From: an uncultured Faecalibacterium sp.
Lineage (GTDB): Bacteria > Bacillota > Clostridia > Oscillospirales > Ruminococcaceae
Assembly (NCBI GenBank): GCA_934533135.1
Contig: CAKTBG010000033.1
Location: 1-22,507, forward strand
Length of the DNA stretch: 22,507 bases
Direction of reading: 5' to 3'
Below are positions 12,268-20,171 of this stretch, piece by piece. Made by a program: the position numbers and the translations under genes. The notes under the pieces are model-generated. The model was not told where the DNA came from and made no database searches. It saw only the letters and a list, made by a program, of their open reading frames with translations. Each line of letters starts with the position of its first letter. Position 1 is the first letter of the stretch.

Positions 12268-12848
12268 ACGAGAACAAGCGGGCGGCGTTTGCGGTCTGCG
12301 GAAGCTTCTGCACGCTGGAAGCGGCCTTCCGGCAGGCCGAACGGCTGCGGGAGGACGGCTGGGAGCTGCTGCCGGTGATGAGCTTTGCGGCAGCCCGGCT
12401 GGATACCCGGTTTGGCCGGGCAGAGGAGTGGAAGCGGCGGCTGGAAGCCCTGACCGGAAATCCGGTGCGGGAGACCCTGCAGGCGGTGGAGCCTCTCGGC
12501 CCGCAGAAGCTGGCCGACGCGCTGGTGATCGCTCCCTGCACCGGCACGACCTTGGCGCGGCTGGCGGCGGGCTTGTCGGATACGCCGGTGACGCTGGCGG
12601 CAAAAAGCCTGCTCCGGGTCGGGTGCCCGGTGGTGGTGGCCATTTCCACCAACGACGGTCTGGGCGCATCGGGGGAGAACATCGCCCGGCTCTACCAGCG
12701 AAAGCACCTTTACTTTGTTCCCTACGGGCAGGACGACCCGGCAGAAAAGCCCCAGAGCCTGAAAGCGGAGCTGGATCTGCTGCCCGCAACGCTGGAAGCA
12801 GCGTTGGCAGGCCGACAACTGCAGCCGGTCTTGCGGGGAAGAATGTGA
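12264..12848 (+). CDS. dpaB: Dipicolinate synthase subunit B (flavoprotein-type)
   Basis: The partner of DpaA. It belongs to the HFCD flavoprotein fold, the same fold as the decarboxylase half of CoaBC: AFAVCGSFCTLEAAF at the start, ALVIAPCTGTTLARLA in the middle, and VVVAISTNDGLGASGENIA with the conserved loop near the end. The 194 residues match the family. The ATG at 12264 overlaps the dpaA stop by four bases, and GGGAGGG lies upstream, indicating translational coupling in a two-gene unit. No lysine-pathway genes (asd, dapG, dapA) follow, unlike in Bacillus. Confidence 0.9.
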   Translation: MNENKRAAFAVCGSFCTLEAAFRQAERLREDGWELLPVMSFAAARLDTRFGRAEEWKRRLEALTGNPVRETLQAVEPLGPQKLADALVIAPCTGTTLARLAAGLSDTPVTLAAKSLLRVGCPVVVAISTNDGLGASGENIARLYQRKHLYFVPYGQDDPAEKPQSLKAELDLLPATLEAALAGRQLQPVLRGRM

Positions 12849-12865
12849 ATTACCGGCGGGAACGC

Positions 12866-12894
12866 TTTTCAGAGCGGGGAAAGTGTGGTATACT
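12866..12894 (+). promoter_or_regulatory. Promoter of the D,D-carboxypeptidase gene
   Basis: TTTTCA (12866-12871), 17-base spacer, TATACT (12889-12894), 32 bases before the ATG. The -10 is good and the -35 is weak. Confidence 0.5.
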
Positions 12895-12926
12895 AACATA
12901 GATCATCAAAAACAGGAGTATACCAG

Positions 12927-14237
12927 ATGAAACACTACATCGCCGCGCTCTGCACGGTGCTGCTCGCGCTCTGCATCGGCTTTCCGCTGGAGGCGACGGC
13001 AGCAGGGCCGGCTCTGACCACCACCGAAGCCTACTGCATCCTCGACGCGGACACCGGCCTTGTGCTGATGCAGCAGAATATGGATGAGGAACTGCATCCT
13101 GCGTCCATCACCAAGGTGATGACGCTGGGGCTTGCCTGCGAAAAGGCGCAGGGCGACTGGGAAAATACCAAGCTGACCGTCAGCCACGAGGACGTCTACT
13201 CGTTGGCGGGCACCGATTCCAGCCACATTGCCCTGCAGGAGGGCGAAGAAGTGCCGCTGACCGACGCACTGTACGCCACCATGATGGCCAGTGCCAACGA
13301 CGGTGCAAACCTGCTGTCGGAATACTTCGGCGGCGGCACCATTGAGGACGGCGTGGCCGCAATGAATGCGCAGGTGGCAGAGCTGGGGCTGCAGCACACC
13401 CACTTCGCCAACCCCCACGGCATCAGCGATGACGATCACTACACCAGCTGCTACGATATGGCGCAGATCCTCCGCTGGGCGTTGACGCAGCCCGGATTCG
13501 AGACCCTCTTCACCCGCAACGAGATGTACACCATGGGGCCGACCAATGTGCAGCCGGTGACCCGGTATTTCCACCAGCAGGACAAAATGCGGGTGGGATC
13601 CAGCCGGTTTCATATCGCGTCGATCCTCGGCTCCAAGATCGGCTACACCAACATTGCACGGTACAGCTACGTCTGCCTTGCGGAGGAAAACGGCGTGCGG
13701 CTGATCTGCGTTACCATGCAGAGCCAGCTCAAGACCGACAAATACAACGATGTCCGCACCCTGCTGGAGCAGGCATTTGCGACCTTTCATCATTACACCG
13801 ATGTGCCCGCGCAGGGGCTTTCGGAAGAGCTGACGGTCGTGGGCGGCGGCGAGCCGCTGGGCACCGTGACCGTCACCGATCCGGGCATCCGGCTGCTGCT
13901 GGCCGACGGGCTGACGGCTGCGGATGTCTCGGTCACGCTGGAACTGCCGGAACGGTATATTCTGGGGGCAGAGCCGGAGGCCTACGCGGTGTATACCATC
14001 CACGGCGGCGGCCGGCAGGAGTCCGCCTGTGTCCGGGTCAAGGCCGCGATCACCGGCCTTGAGAATCTGCTGGCGCAGAGCGCAAATGCCACCCTGCCGA
14101 CCTCCGGCGACCTGAAGCCGCCGCTTCCCGTCTGGAAGCTGGCCGCTCTCTCGCTGGGCTGCACCGCTGCGGCGGCCGCCGTTACCTACGCCGTCGTAAG
14201 GTGGATGGCAAAGCGGAAAAAGAAGAGTAAACACTGA
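12927..14237 (+). CDS. Serine-type D-Ala-D-Ala carboxypeptidase (DacF/PBP5-like) with altered KTG motif
   Basis: Peptidase S11 enzymes trim the last D-alanine from peptidoglycan stem peptides outside the membrane. A signal peptide (1-26) ends near ATAAG. The active-site SxxK is Ser60-I-T-Lys63, and the SxN motif is Ser122-Ala-Asn124. The third motif, normally KTG, reads Lys237-Ile-Gly within GSKIGYTN. A C-terminal beta domain (about 280-390) is followed by a membrane anchor (about 405-425) and a KRKKKSKH tail. AGGAG precedes the ATG. It lies just after dpaAB; DacF-type enzymes act in spore cortex formation in Bacillus, so a sporulation link is possible but housekeeping trimming is equally so. 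Altered KTG may lower activity. Confidence 0.9.
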   Translation: MKHYIAALCTVLLALCIGFPLEATAAGPALTTTEAYCILDADTGLVLMQQNMDEELHPASITKVMTLGLACEKAQGDWENTKLTVSHEDVYSLAGTDSSHIALQEGEEVPLTDALYATMMASANDGANLLSEYFGGGTIEDGVAAMNAQVAELGLQHTHFANPHGISDDDHYTSCYDMAQILRWALTQPGFETLFTRNEMYTMGPTNVQPVTRYFHQQDKMRVGSSRFHIASILGSKIGYTNIARYSYVCLAEENGVRLICVTMQSQLKTDKYNDVRTLLEQAFATFHHYTDVPAQGLSEELTVVGGGEPLGTVTVTDPGIRLLLADGLTAADVSVTLELPERYILGAEPEAYAVYTIHGGGRQESACVRVKAAITGLENLLAQSANATLPTSGDLKPPLPVWKLAALSLGCTAAAAAVTYAVVRWMAKRKKKSKH

Positions 14238-14244
14238 CAAGCTT

Positions 14245-14345
14245 GCCCTCTCAGGCCGCTTCGCGTCCAGCTCTCCCGGAGGGAGAGCCAAGACTTGCCT
14301 CCCACTTTGGGGGAGGTGGCATCGCGCAGCGATGACGGAGAGGGC
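14245..14345. repeat. Hairpin repeat element 2
   Basis: GCCCTCTC (14245-14252) and GAGAGGGC (14338-14345) are inverted ends. Inside are CTCTCCC-GGA-GGGAGAG and a CCTCCCAC/GGGGGAGG pair. The right part GGTGGCATCGCGCAGCGATG plus ACGGAGAGG is identical to element 1 near 7240-7268. It lies 8 bases after the carboxypeptidase stop and may help end its transcript. Confidence 0.72.
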
Positions 14346-14404
14346 GAGGATGGCCGAAAAGAAGCAGAAAACACTGCGATGCGCAGCATCTGAATTCACC
14401 GAAA

Positions 14405-14430
14405 AAGCCTTCGGGCTTTTCCATATAAAA
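14405..14430 (+). terminator. UUCG hairpin upstream of rfbC
   Basis: AAAAGCC-TTCG-GGCTTTT forms a stable stem with a UUCG loop, with only a short pyrimidine run after it. It may end the upstream transcript or form part of the rfbC leader. I found no convincing rfbC promoter in 14346-14475. Confidence 0.4.
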
Positions 14431-14475
14431 CAAAACGACAAAAACGATACAAGAAAAACAGAGAGGAAACGAAAA

Positions 14476-15042
14476 ATGGGCAAGTTTACGTTTGTACAGA
14501 CCGAGATCCCCGGTGTGGTCGTCATTGAGCCGCAGGTGTTCGGCGATGACCGCGGCTATTTCATGGAGACCTATCAGAAGGATCAGTTCGCGGAAGCGGG
14601 CATCGACAAGGAGTTCGTGCAGGACAACCAGAGCCGCTCCACCCGCGGCGTGCTGCGCGGCCTGCATTTCCAGAAGAACCATACGCAGGGCAAGCTGGTC
14701 CGTGTGACCAAGGGTGAAGTCTATGATGTTGCCGTGGATTGCCGCCCCCACAGCGCGACCTTTGGCAAGTGGGTGGGCGTCACCCTGTCCGAGGAGAACA
14801 AGAAGATGTTCTATATCCCTGAGGGCTTTGCACACGGCTTCCTCGTCCTGAGCGATGTGGCAGAGTTCTGCTACAAGTGTACCGATGTCTACGACCCCAC
14901 CAGCGAGGGCGGCATCCCCTACGACGATCCCACCGTCAATGTCCAGTGGCCCGACTGCGGCTGCGAGCATAAGACCAGCGCAAAAGACAAGCTGCACGAG
15001 TCCTTTGCTTCCCAGAAGTTCGAGTTCTTTGAAAAGTGGTGA
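14476..15042 (+). CDS. rfbC: dTDP-4-dehydrorhamnose 3,5-epimerase
   Basis: RmlC/RfbC epimerises dTDP-4-keto-6-deoxyglucose at C3 and C5 on the way to dTDP-L-rhamnose, a donor for cell-surface polysaccharides. The cupin protein shows DDRGYFMETY near the start, the catalytic region RGLHFQ with His64, Tyr133 and Tyr139 near the active-site tyrosine position, and FAHGFLVLSD. At 188 residues it is full length. The ATG at 14476 has GAGGAAAC upstream; the frame runs open to 14332 but that part lies in the repeat element. It heads an operon for polysaccharide export. The other rhamnose genes (rfbA, rfbB, rfbD) are not in the window. Confidence 0.95.
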   Translation: MGKFTFVQTEIPGVVVIEPQVFGDDRGYFMETYQKDQFAEAGIDKEFVQDNQSRSTRGVLRGLHFQKNHTQGKLVRVTKGEVYDVAVDCRPHSATFGKWVGVTLSEENKKMFYIPEGFAHGFLVLSDVAEFCYKCTDVYDPTSEGGIPYDDPTVNVQWPDCGCEHKTSAKDKLHESFASQKFEFFEKW

Positions 15043-15048
15043 TCGCCT

Positions 15049-15858
15049 GTGGAAAAAATCAAGGGAATGTTTAACGGCTTCTGGCGTTACCGCTATCTGC
15101 TGTGGAACCTTGTCAGCCGTGACTTCAAGCTGAAATACCGCCGCAGTGTGCTGGGCGTCGTCTGGAGCGTGCTGAACCCCCTGCTGATGTGTCTGGTGTA
15201 CTGGGCCGTGTTCAGTAGCCTGATGGATATGCGGGGCAGCGGCATCGACAACTTCCCGGTCTTTCTGATGTGCGGCCAGCTGCTGTTCAACTTTTTCAAC
15301 GAAGCAACCTCCACCAGCATGGGCAGCGTCCTCAGCGCGGCTCCGCTGCTGAAGAAGGTCTATATCCCCAAATATATCTTCCCGCTGGAAAAATGCTGCT
15401 TTGCCATGGTCAACTGCGTGTTCAGCTTTGTGGCACTGGCACTGGTCATGATCTTTACCGGCAGTCCGCTCCACTGGACGATCCTTGAGGTGCTCTACCC
15501 GCTCATCACCCTGTTCTTCTTCAGTCTGGGGGTGGGGCTGTTCCTCGCGGCGGCTACGGTCTTTTTCCGTGATATCATGCACATCTGGAGCGTCTTTATC
15601 ACGGCACTGCTCTACTTTTCGGCCATCTTCTACGATCCTACCCAGATGACCTTTACCATCGGCGGGTTCAATATGCAGCAGATCATCAAGCTGAACCCCA
15701 TGTACTGGTATATCACCGGCTTCCGCCGCACCCTGATGTGGGGCATCCCGCTGGACTGGAATATGTTCCTTGTCTGCGGCCTCTGCGCGGTGCTCTCGAT
15801 GGTGATCGGCGTGCAGATGTTCCGCAAGACGCAGGATCGGTTTGTCCTGCACATTTAA
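15049..15858 (+). CDS. ABC-2 type polysaccharide export permease (Wzm/TagG-like)
   Basis: The membrane half of an ABC exporter that moves lipid-linked polysaccharide or teichoic acid across the cytoplasmic membrane. The amphipathic N-terminal segment RDFKLKYRRSVLGVVWSVLN is the mark of this family, followed by about six membrane segments; LNPMYWYITGFRRTL is also typical of it. The length of 269 residues is usual. The GTG at 15049 has GGTGAT six bases before it, overlapping the rfbC stop region; ATG at 15067 is an alternative that would cut the amphipathic helix's lead. The ATPase gene follows after 13 bases. Confidence 0.92.
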   Translation: MEKIKGMFNGFWRYRYLLWNLVSRDFKLKYRRSVLGVVWSVLNPLLMCLVYWAVFSSLMDMRGSGIDNFPVFLMCGQLLFNFFNEATSTSMGSVLSAAPLLKKVYIPKYIFPLEKCCFAMVNCVFSFVALALVMIFTGSPLHWTILEVLYPLITLFFFSLGVGLFLAAATVFFRDIMHIWSVFITALLYFSAIFYDPTQMTFTIGGFNMQQIIKLNPMYWYITGFRRTLMWGIPLDWNMFLVCGLCAVLSMVIGVQMFRKTQDRFVLHI

Positions 15859-15871
15859 GGAGGGGAGAAGA

Positions 15872-16615
15872 ATGGAACCGATCATTAAAGTGGACAACGT
15901 TTCGATGTGCTTCAACCTCTCCACCGAAAAGCACGAAAGCCTGAAGGAATACCTGCTGGCTCTGGTACAGGGGCGGCTGCAGTACGACGAGTTCTACGCC
16001 CTGAAGGACGTCAGCCTCGACATCATGCCCGGCGACTTTTACGGTCTGGTGGGTCTGAACGGTTCGGGCAAGTCCACCCTGCTCAAGACCATTGCGGGCG
16101 TGTATAAGCCCAGCAAGGGCAAAGTGACCGTCAACGGCACCATTGCCCCGCTGATCGAGCTGGGCGCGGGCTTTGATATGGATCTGACCGCCCGGGAGAA
16201 CATCTACCTGAACGGCACGGTGCTGGGCTTTTCGCCGAAATATCTGGACGAGAAGTTTGACGAGATCGTGGAGTTCAGCGAGCTGCAGAACTTCCTCGAT
16301 GTGCCGCTGAAGAACTATTCCTCCGGCATGGTGGCGCGCATCGGCTTTGCCATTGCGACCATCACAAAGCCCGATATCCTCATTGCGGATGAGGTGCTGT
16401 CGGTGGGCGACTTCCTCTTCCAGCAGAAGTGCGAGAAGCGGATGAAGGAGCTGATGGCCGGTGGAACCACCGTCATTCTGGTGTCGCACTCCATCGAGCA
16501 GATCGAGCGGATGTGCAGCAAGGTGGCATGGCTGAGCCACGGCCACCTCAAGATGAACGGCGATACGGAGACGGTCTGCAATGCGTACAAGGCCGTCCAG
16601 CGTGGCGAGGCGTGA
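15872..16615 (+). CDS. ABC polysaccharide exporter ATP-binding protein (Wzt/TagH-like)
   Basis: The ATPase partner of the permease at 15049. Walker A is GLNGSGKST (61-69), the signature is YSSGM (149-153), and Walker B is DILIADE (168-174), with the switch histidine in VSHS. The stretch APLIELGAGFDMDLTARENI is characteristic of polysaccharide exporters. It has 247 residues and so lacks the C-terminal glycan-binding domain seen in some Wzt proteins, implying export without terminal-modification sensing. AGGAGG begins at the permease stop and sits at a good distance from the ATG at 15872. Confidence 0.95.
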   Translation: MEPIIKVDNVSMCFNLSTEKHESLKEYLLALVQGRLQYDEFYALKDVSLDIMPGDFYGLVGLNGSGKSTLLKTIAGVYKPSKGKVTVNGTIAPLIELGAGFDMDLTARENIYLNGTVLGFSPKYLDEKFDEIVEFSELQNFLDVPLKNYSSGMVARIGFAIATITKPDILIADEVLSVGDFLFQQKCEKRMKELMAGGTTVILVSHSIEQIERMCSKVAWLSHGHLKMNGDTETVCNAYKAVQRGEA

Positions 16616-16618
16616 GCG

Positions 16619-18505
16619 ATGGATCTGCGAGTGAAACGTGCCAAGGAGCTGCTGGGCTACGCCGTCCAGCTGACGAAGGATGAGGGTCTGGGCACCATGC
16701 TGATCCGGGGCACCGGTTTTGTGAAACGCCGGTTCTTCGGCAAAAAAGCCCGCTATCTGCCCGCGAAAAAGGTTCTGGAGGCGCAGCGGGCGGAAATGGC
16801 CGGGCAGACGGCCGAGAGCTGCGGCCTGCCGACCATCAGCATCCTGACCCCGCTGTATAATACGCCTGAACATTACCTGCGGGAATTTTTGGACTCCTTT
16901 GTGACCCAGACGGCTCCCAACGGGCAGCTCTGCCTTGCCGATGCTTCGGACGCCGCACACTCCTATGTGGAGAAGATCGTTCTGGAATATCAGCAGAAAA
17001 ATCAACGAATCGTATATAAAAAGGTCGAAAACAAGGGCATCGCGGCCAACACCAACGCCGCCGAAACGCTGGCGACCGGGGAATACCTTGCGTTGGCCGA
17101 CCACGACGACGTCCTGGCACCCCATGCGATGTACGCGGTGGGCAAGGCCATCCGGCTGCTCCGGCAGCAGGGCAGGCCCGACGGCTTTTTGTACAGCGAC
17201 GAGGCGTTGTTCTCCAAGAGCATCCGGCGGCCCACGGTGGCGCATTTCAAGCCCGACTACGCGCCGGATTATCTGCTCTGCTGCAACTACATCTGCCATC
17301 TGGCGGTGTTCCAGCGGGCACTGTATGAGGAGATCGGCGGCGAGCGTCCGGCGTGCGACGGAAGTCAGGATCACGACCTTTTCCTCCGCCTGATCGAACA
17401 GGTCGGCGGTGCGGCTCATGTTCCGCAGGTGCTCTATTACTGGCGGGTCCATGCGGGCTCCACCTCCGGCGGCACTGCGGCAAAGCCATACGTGGCCGAA
17501 GCTGCCAGAAAAGCCCTCCGCGACCACCTGACCCGCACGGGGCGGGAAGGAACCGTGGAGGATGGGCTTTTCCCCAGCACCTACCGGGTGAAGTGGAAGA
17601 TCGAGGGCAGCCCGAAAGTCAGCATCCTGATCCCCAACAAGGATCACACCGACGACCTCGAAAAGTGCCTGCACAGCATCTGGGCCCGGACCGCGTGGGA
17701 AAACTACGAGGTCATCGTCATCGAGAACAATTCCACCGACCCGGCGACCTTTGCCTACTATAAGGAAGCCGAACGACGCTATGAAGGCCTGAACGTGGTG
17801 CGCTACCCCGAAAAGGGCTTCAACTTTTCGGGCATCAACAACTTCGGCCGGAAAGCGGCCTCGGGCGATTACCTGCTGCTGCTGAACAACGATGTGGAAG
17901 TGCTCAACACCGGCCATGGCGACTGGCTGACCGAGCTGCTGCGGCAGTGTGCCCACCCGGGCGGAGCGGCGGTCTGCGGGGCGATGCTCTATTACCCGGA
18001 CGACACCCTGCAACACGCGGGCGTCATTACGGGCTTGGGCGGCTATGCCGGCCACAGCCACAAGTACAGGAAACGGGGCGGCAGCGGCTATCTCTTCCGC
18101 ACGGCCACGGTGCAGGATCTCTCGGCGGTGACCGGTGCCTGCCTGCTGGTGAAAACGAGCGTCTGGGATGCAGTCGGCGGGCTGGACGAACAGTTTGCCG
18201 TTGCCTTCAACGATGTGGACTTCTGTCTCCGGGTGCGGGATGCGGGCTGCCGGATCGCGTGGACGCCCTACGCCGAGCTGATCCACTACGAGAGCAAGAG
18301 CCGCGGCGGGGATGAAAAAGACCCGGCAAAGGCGGCACGGTTCGCGTCGGAGCAGCAGCGGCTCTACCAGATCCATGGCAGAGAGAACATTCTGGACGAC
18401 CCCTACTACAACCCCAACCTGACCCGTGACCGGGAGGATTTCTCGGAGAGCGACGATCTGCGCGGGCTGAAAGAGGGGAAGGTTACGGTGAGGTTTCGTG
18501 CATGA
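16619..18505 (+). CDS. Two-domain GT2-family glycosyltransferase
   Basis: A 628-residue protein with two family-2 glycosyltransferase domains. The first (about 70-320) opens TISILTPLYNTPEHYL and has a DHDD metal-binding motif at about 161-164. The second (about 330-590) opens KVSILIPNKDHTDDL, with LLNNDVEVL near 421 and FNDVDFCLR near 530. The form is like rhamnan or O-antigen transferases that add sugars to a lipid-linked chain on the inner face of the membrane. No membrane segment is seen; the N-terminal 65 residues are basic and may bind the membrane. It starts three bases after the ATPase stop. Rhamnose transfer is suggested by rfbC but not proven. Confidence 0.9.
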   Translation: MDLRVKRAKELLGYAVQLTKDEGLGTMLIRGTGFVKRRFFGKKARYLPAKKVLEAQRAEMAGQTAESCGLPTISILTPLYNTPEHYLREFLDSFVTQTAPNGQLCLADASDAAHSYVEKIVLEYQQKNQRIVYKKVENKGIAANTNAAETLATGEYLALADHDDVLAPHAMYAVGKAIRLLRQQGRPDGFLYSDEALFSKSIRRPTVAHFKPDYAPDYLLCCNYICHLAVFQRALYEEIGGERPACDGSQDHDLFLRLIEQVGGAAHVPQVLYYWRVHAGSTSGGTAAKPYVAEAARKALRDHLTRTGREGTVEDGLFPSTYRVKWKIEGSPKVSILIPNKDHTDDLEKCLHSIWARTAWENYEVIVIENNSTDPATFAYYKEAERRYEGLNVVRYPEKGFNFSGINNFGRKAASGDYLLLLNNDVEVLNTGHGDWLTELLRQCAHPGGAAVCGAMLYYPDDTLQHAGVITGLGGYAGHSHKYRKRGGSGYLFRTATVQDLSAVTGACLLVKTSVWDAVGGLDEQFAVAFNDVDFCLRVRDAGCRIAWTPYAELIHYESKSRGGDEKDPAKAARFASEQQRLYQIHGRENILDDPYYNPNLTRDREDFSESDDLRGLKEGKVTVRFRA

Positions 18506-19038
18506 ACATCAAAGGTCATTTTGAGACCATCACCCGGCACAAACTGCTGGTGATGAAGTATTGCTTTGAATGCGGGCTGTACGAGCAGGGACTCGCCCAC
18601 GACCTGAGTAAGTACAGCCCCACCGAGTTCATCCCGGGCTGCATCTACTATCAGGGCGATCACAGCCCCAATGAGGCGGAGCGGGAGGCCAAGGGCTACA
18701 CCTCGGCATGGCTCCACCACAAAGGGCGGAACAAGCACCATCTGGAATACTGGATCGACTACAGCACCACCAAGTCCGGCCTGACCGGGATGAAGATCCC
18801 CCTCCGATATGTCTGCGAGATGGTCTGCGACCGGGTCGCGGCCAGCCAGATCTATCTGGGCGACCGGTACACCGACGCCGCGGCGTGGAACTACTACGAA
18901 AAGAGCCGGGATCACTACCTGCTCCATCCGGAGACCCGCGCCCTGCTGGAAAAGCTGCTCCAGATGGTGCGGGATCTCGGGCGGGAGCGCACGTTTGCGT
19001 ACATGAAAGCTCTGCTGGGCTGTGAGACCGACTATTAA
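18502..19038 (+). CDS. DUF5662 family protein
   Basis: A 178-residue soluble protein that I recognise as DUF5662 from the patterns HKLLVMKYCFECGLYEQGL, AHDLSKYSPTEF, AWLHHKGRNKHHLEYW and ETRALLEKLL. The clustered histidines and the HD pair recall metal-dependent HD-type folds, but the family has no established reaction. Its ATG overlaps the stop of the glycosyltransferase by four bases (ATGA), so it is translated with the export operon. Whether it takes part in polysaccharide work or is only co-transcribed cannot be said. Confidence 0.85.
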   Translation: MNIKGHFETITRHKLLVMKYCFECGLYEQGLAHDLSKYSPTEFIPGCIYYQGDHSPNEAEREAKGYTSAWLHHKGRNKHHLEYWIDYSTTKSGLTGMKIPLRYVCEMVCDRVAASQIYLGDRYTDAAAWNYYEKSRDHYLLHPETRALLEKLLQMVRDLGRERTFAYMKALLGCETDY

Positions 19039-19093
19039 GGCGCAAAAACTTGGCGCAGAAAAATTCCCCGGCATTTTTTGTGCGTTCTCCCCA

Positions 19094-19122
19094 TTGACAA
19101 CCCGGCAGAAATTGGGTATGCT
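19094..19122 (+). promoter_or_regulatory. Promoter of the lipoprotein gene
   Basis: TTGACA (19094-19099), 17-base spacer, TATGCT (19117-19122), giving a leader of about 60 bases. Confidence 0.7.
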
Positions 19123-19191
19123 TAATTTGGCTTAGCAGCATACAATACGAAAAATACAGAAATAAGACCTTTTTTAAGGAGGATAGAAGCA

Positions 19192-19737
19192 ATGAAACTG
19201 TTCAAACGACTCCTTGCCGCCGCCCTTGTCGGCGTTCTTGCTTTGACTATGATGGTGGGCTGCAGCGGTGCAGTTGACCCGGATACGGTCATTCCGACGG
19301 AGCAGGTCGTGGTTGCTCAGGCATATCAGAATTTACTGAACAAAGCTCCGGAAAACGGCAAGGTTGCAGGCGGCGACTACAGCCGGGTTCTCAGCAATGT
19401 GGCATACTCGATGCTTTTGGCGATCAACAGTGTGAAGTACCAGATCGGCGGCGAGTATTCGGCAGATCCGGATGCTGCGGCAAAAGCCGCTTTCCAGAAG
19501 GCCATCGACGATGGTACGCTCCCGAAAGGCTCTGAACTTTGCGTAGGCTATCTGGCTTCCAATCCTGCATGGGTCGGAAGTGCGAACGACTACAACTATA
19601 CGGCACTTCTCGATGATCCGAAGTTTGAAGATGCGAATACCTATGGCATCATCTACACGCGCGATGACCGTATTGACGCCATTTCGGGCGCACAGCTGAT
19701 CATCGTGGCTGCCCGCATCCCCAAAACCAGCAAGTAA
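19192..19737 (+). CDS. Putative lipoprotein of unknown function
   Basis: A 181-residue exported protein with a lipoprotein signal: basic MKLFKR, a hydrophobic core and the lipobox MVGC, with Cys24 as the lipid-bearing residue. The mature part is mostly polar, with the stretches NVAYSMLLAINSVKYQ and ISGAQLIIVAARIPK. I recognise no domain. AAGGAGG lies nine bases before the ATG. It has its own promoter and a strong terminator, so it is a single-gene unit on the outer face of the membrane. A role cannot be assigned from sequence. Confidence 0.85.
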   Translation: MKLFKRLLAAALVGVLALTMMVGCSGAVDPDTVIPTEQVVVAQAYQNLLNKAPENGKVAGGDYSRVLSNVAYSMLLAINSVKYQIGGEYSADPDAAAKAAFQKAIDDGTLPKGSELCVGYLASNPAWVGSANDYNYTALLDDPKFEDANTYGIIYTRDDRIDAISGAQLIIVAARIPKTSK

Positions 19738-19760
19738 GTCTCTCGGACAATAAAATACAA

Positions 19761-19805
19761 GATCCCCGGAGCTTGGCCTGAACCACAGCTCCGGGGATCT
19801 TTTTG
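19761..19805. terminator. Strong shared terminator
   Basis: GATCCCCGGAGCT (19761-19773) pairs perfectly with AGCTCCGGGGATC (19787-19799), followed by TTTTT on the + strand and a T-rich stretch on the - strand. It can serve both the lipoprotein gene and the convergent small gene. Confidence 0.9.
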
Positions 19806-19840
19806 TCGGGATCGGTTTGTGCAGTAGGAGAAAAGGCGGC

Positions 19841-19969
19841 TTACTGCTGGTCGCCTTCGTAGATCTGGATATAACGCGGGGCATTCTTGTCCTGCACAAA
19901 CAGCAGCGCACCGGTCAGGGCAACGGCCAGAAAGGTGAGAATGGCCAGAAGAGCTTTGAGAAATTTCAT
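19841..19969 (-). CDS. Small single-pass membrane peptide (42 aa)
   Basis: A 42-residue ORF begins MKFLKALLAILTFLAV, has one membrane segment (about residues 4-25) and a short polar tail ending YEGDQQ. AAGGAGG lies at a good distance before the ATG, and a strong - strand promoter lies upstream, so it is very likely expressed. The sequence is unlike the array toxins: it has no lysine-rich tail and no antisense promoter facing it. Function is unknown. It converges with the lipoprotein gene and shares its terminator. Confidence 0.7.
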   Translation of the reverse strand: MKFLKALLAILTFLAVALTGALLFVQDKNAPRYIQIYEGDQQ

Positions 19970-20033
19970 CGTTCAGATCCTCCTTGGTAGGTGAGATGCG
20001 GAGCGGGGGGCGTTCCGTCAGATTGATGGTTTT

Positions 20034-20062
20034 AGTATAGCATATTCTGCCCCGAAAGGCAA
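20034..20062 (-). promoter_or_regulatory. Promoter of the 42-residue membrane peptide gene
   Basis: On the - strand: TTGCCT (20062-20057), 17-base spacer ending TGC, TATACT (20039-20034), with an extended -10. Confidence 0.7.
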
Positions 20063-20171
20063 ACGGCAGAAACAGGGCATCCCCGTGGAAAAATTGTGGA
20101 AAAGTACCGAAAAGAAAGATGGTTAGCCGCAACTAATCGTCAGAATCGGCAAAGAAAATTTAGGAATTTGC

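Noticed and set aside
10682..12789. Very long - strand frames (up to 666 codons) across the ECF gene and dpaAB
   Set aside because: The products are proline, arginine and serine-rich shadow sequence; the + strand genes are clear.
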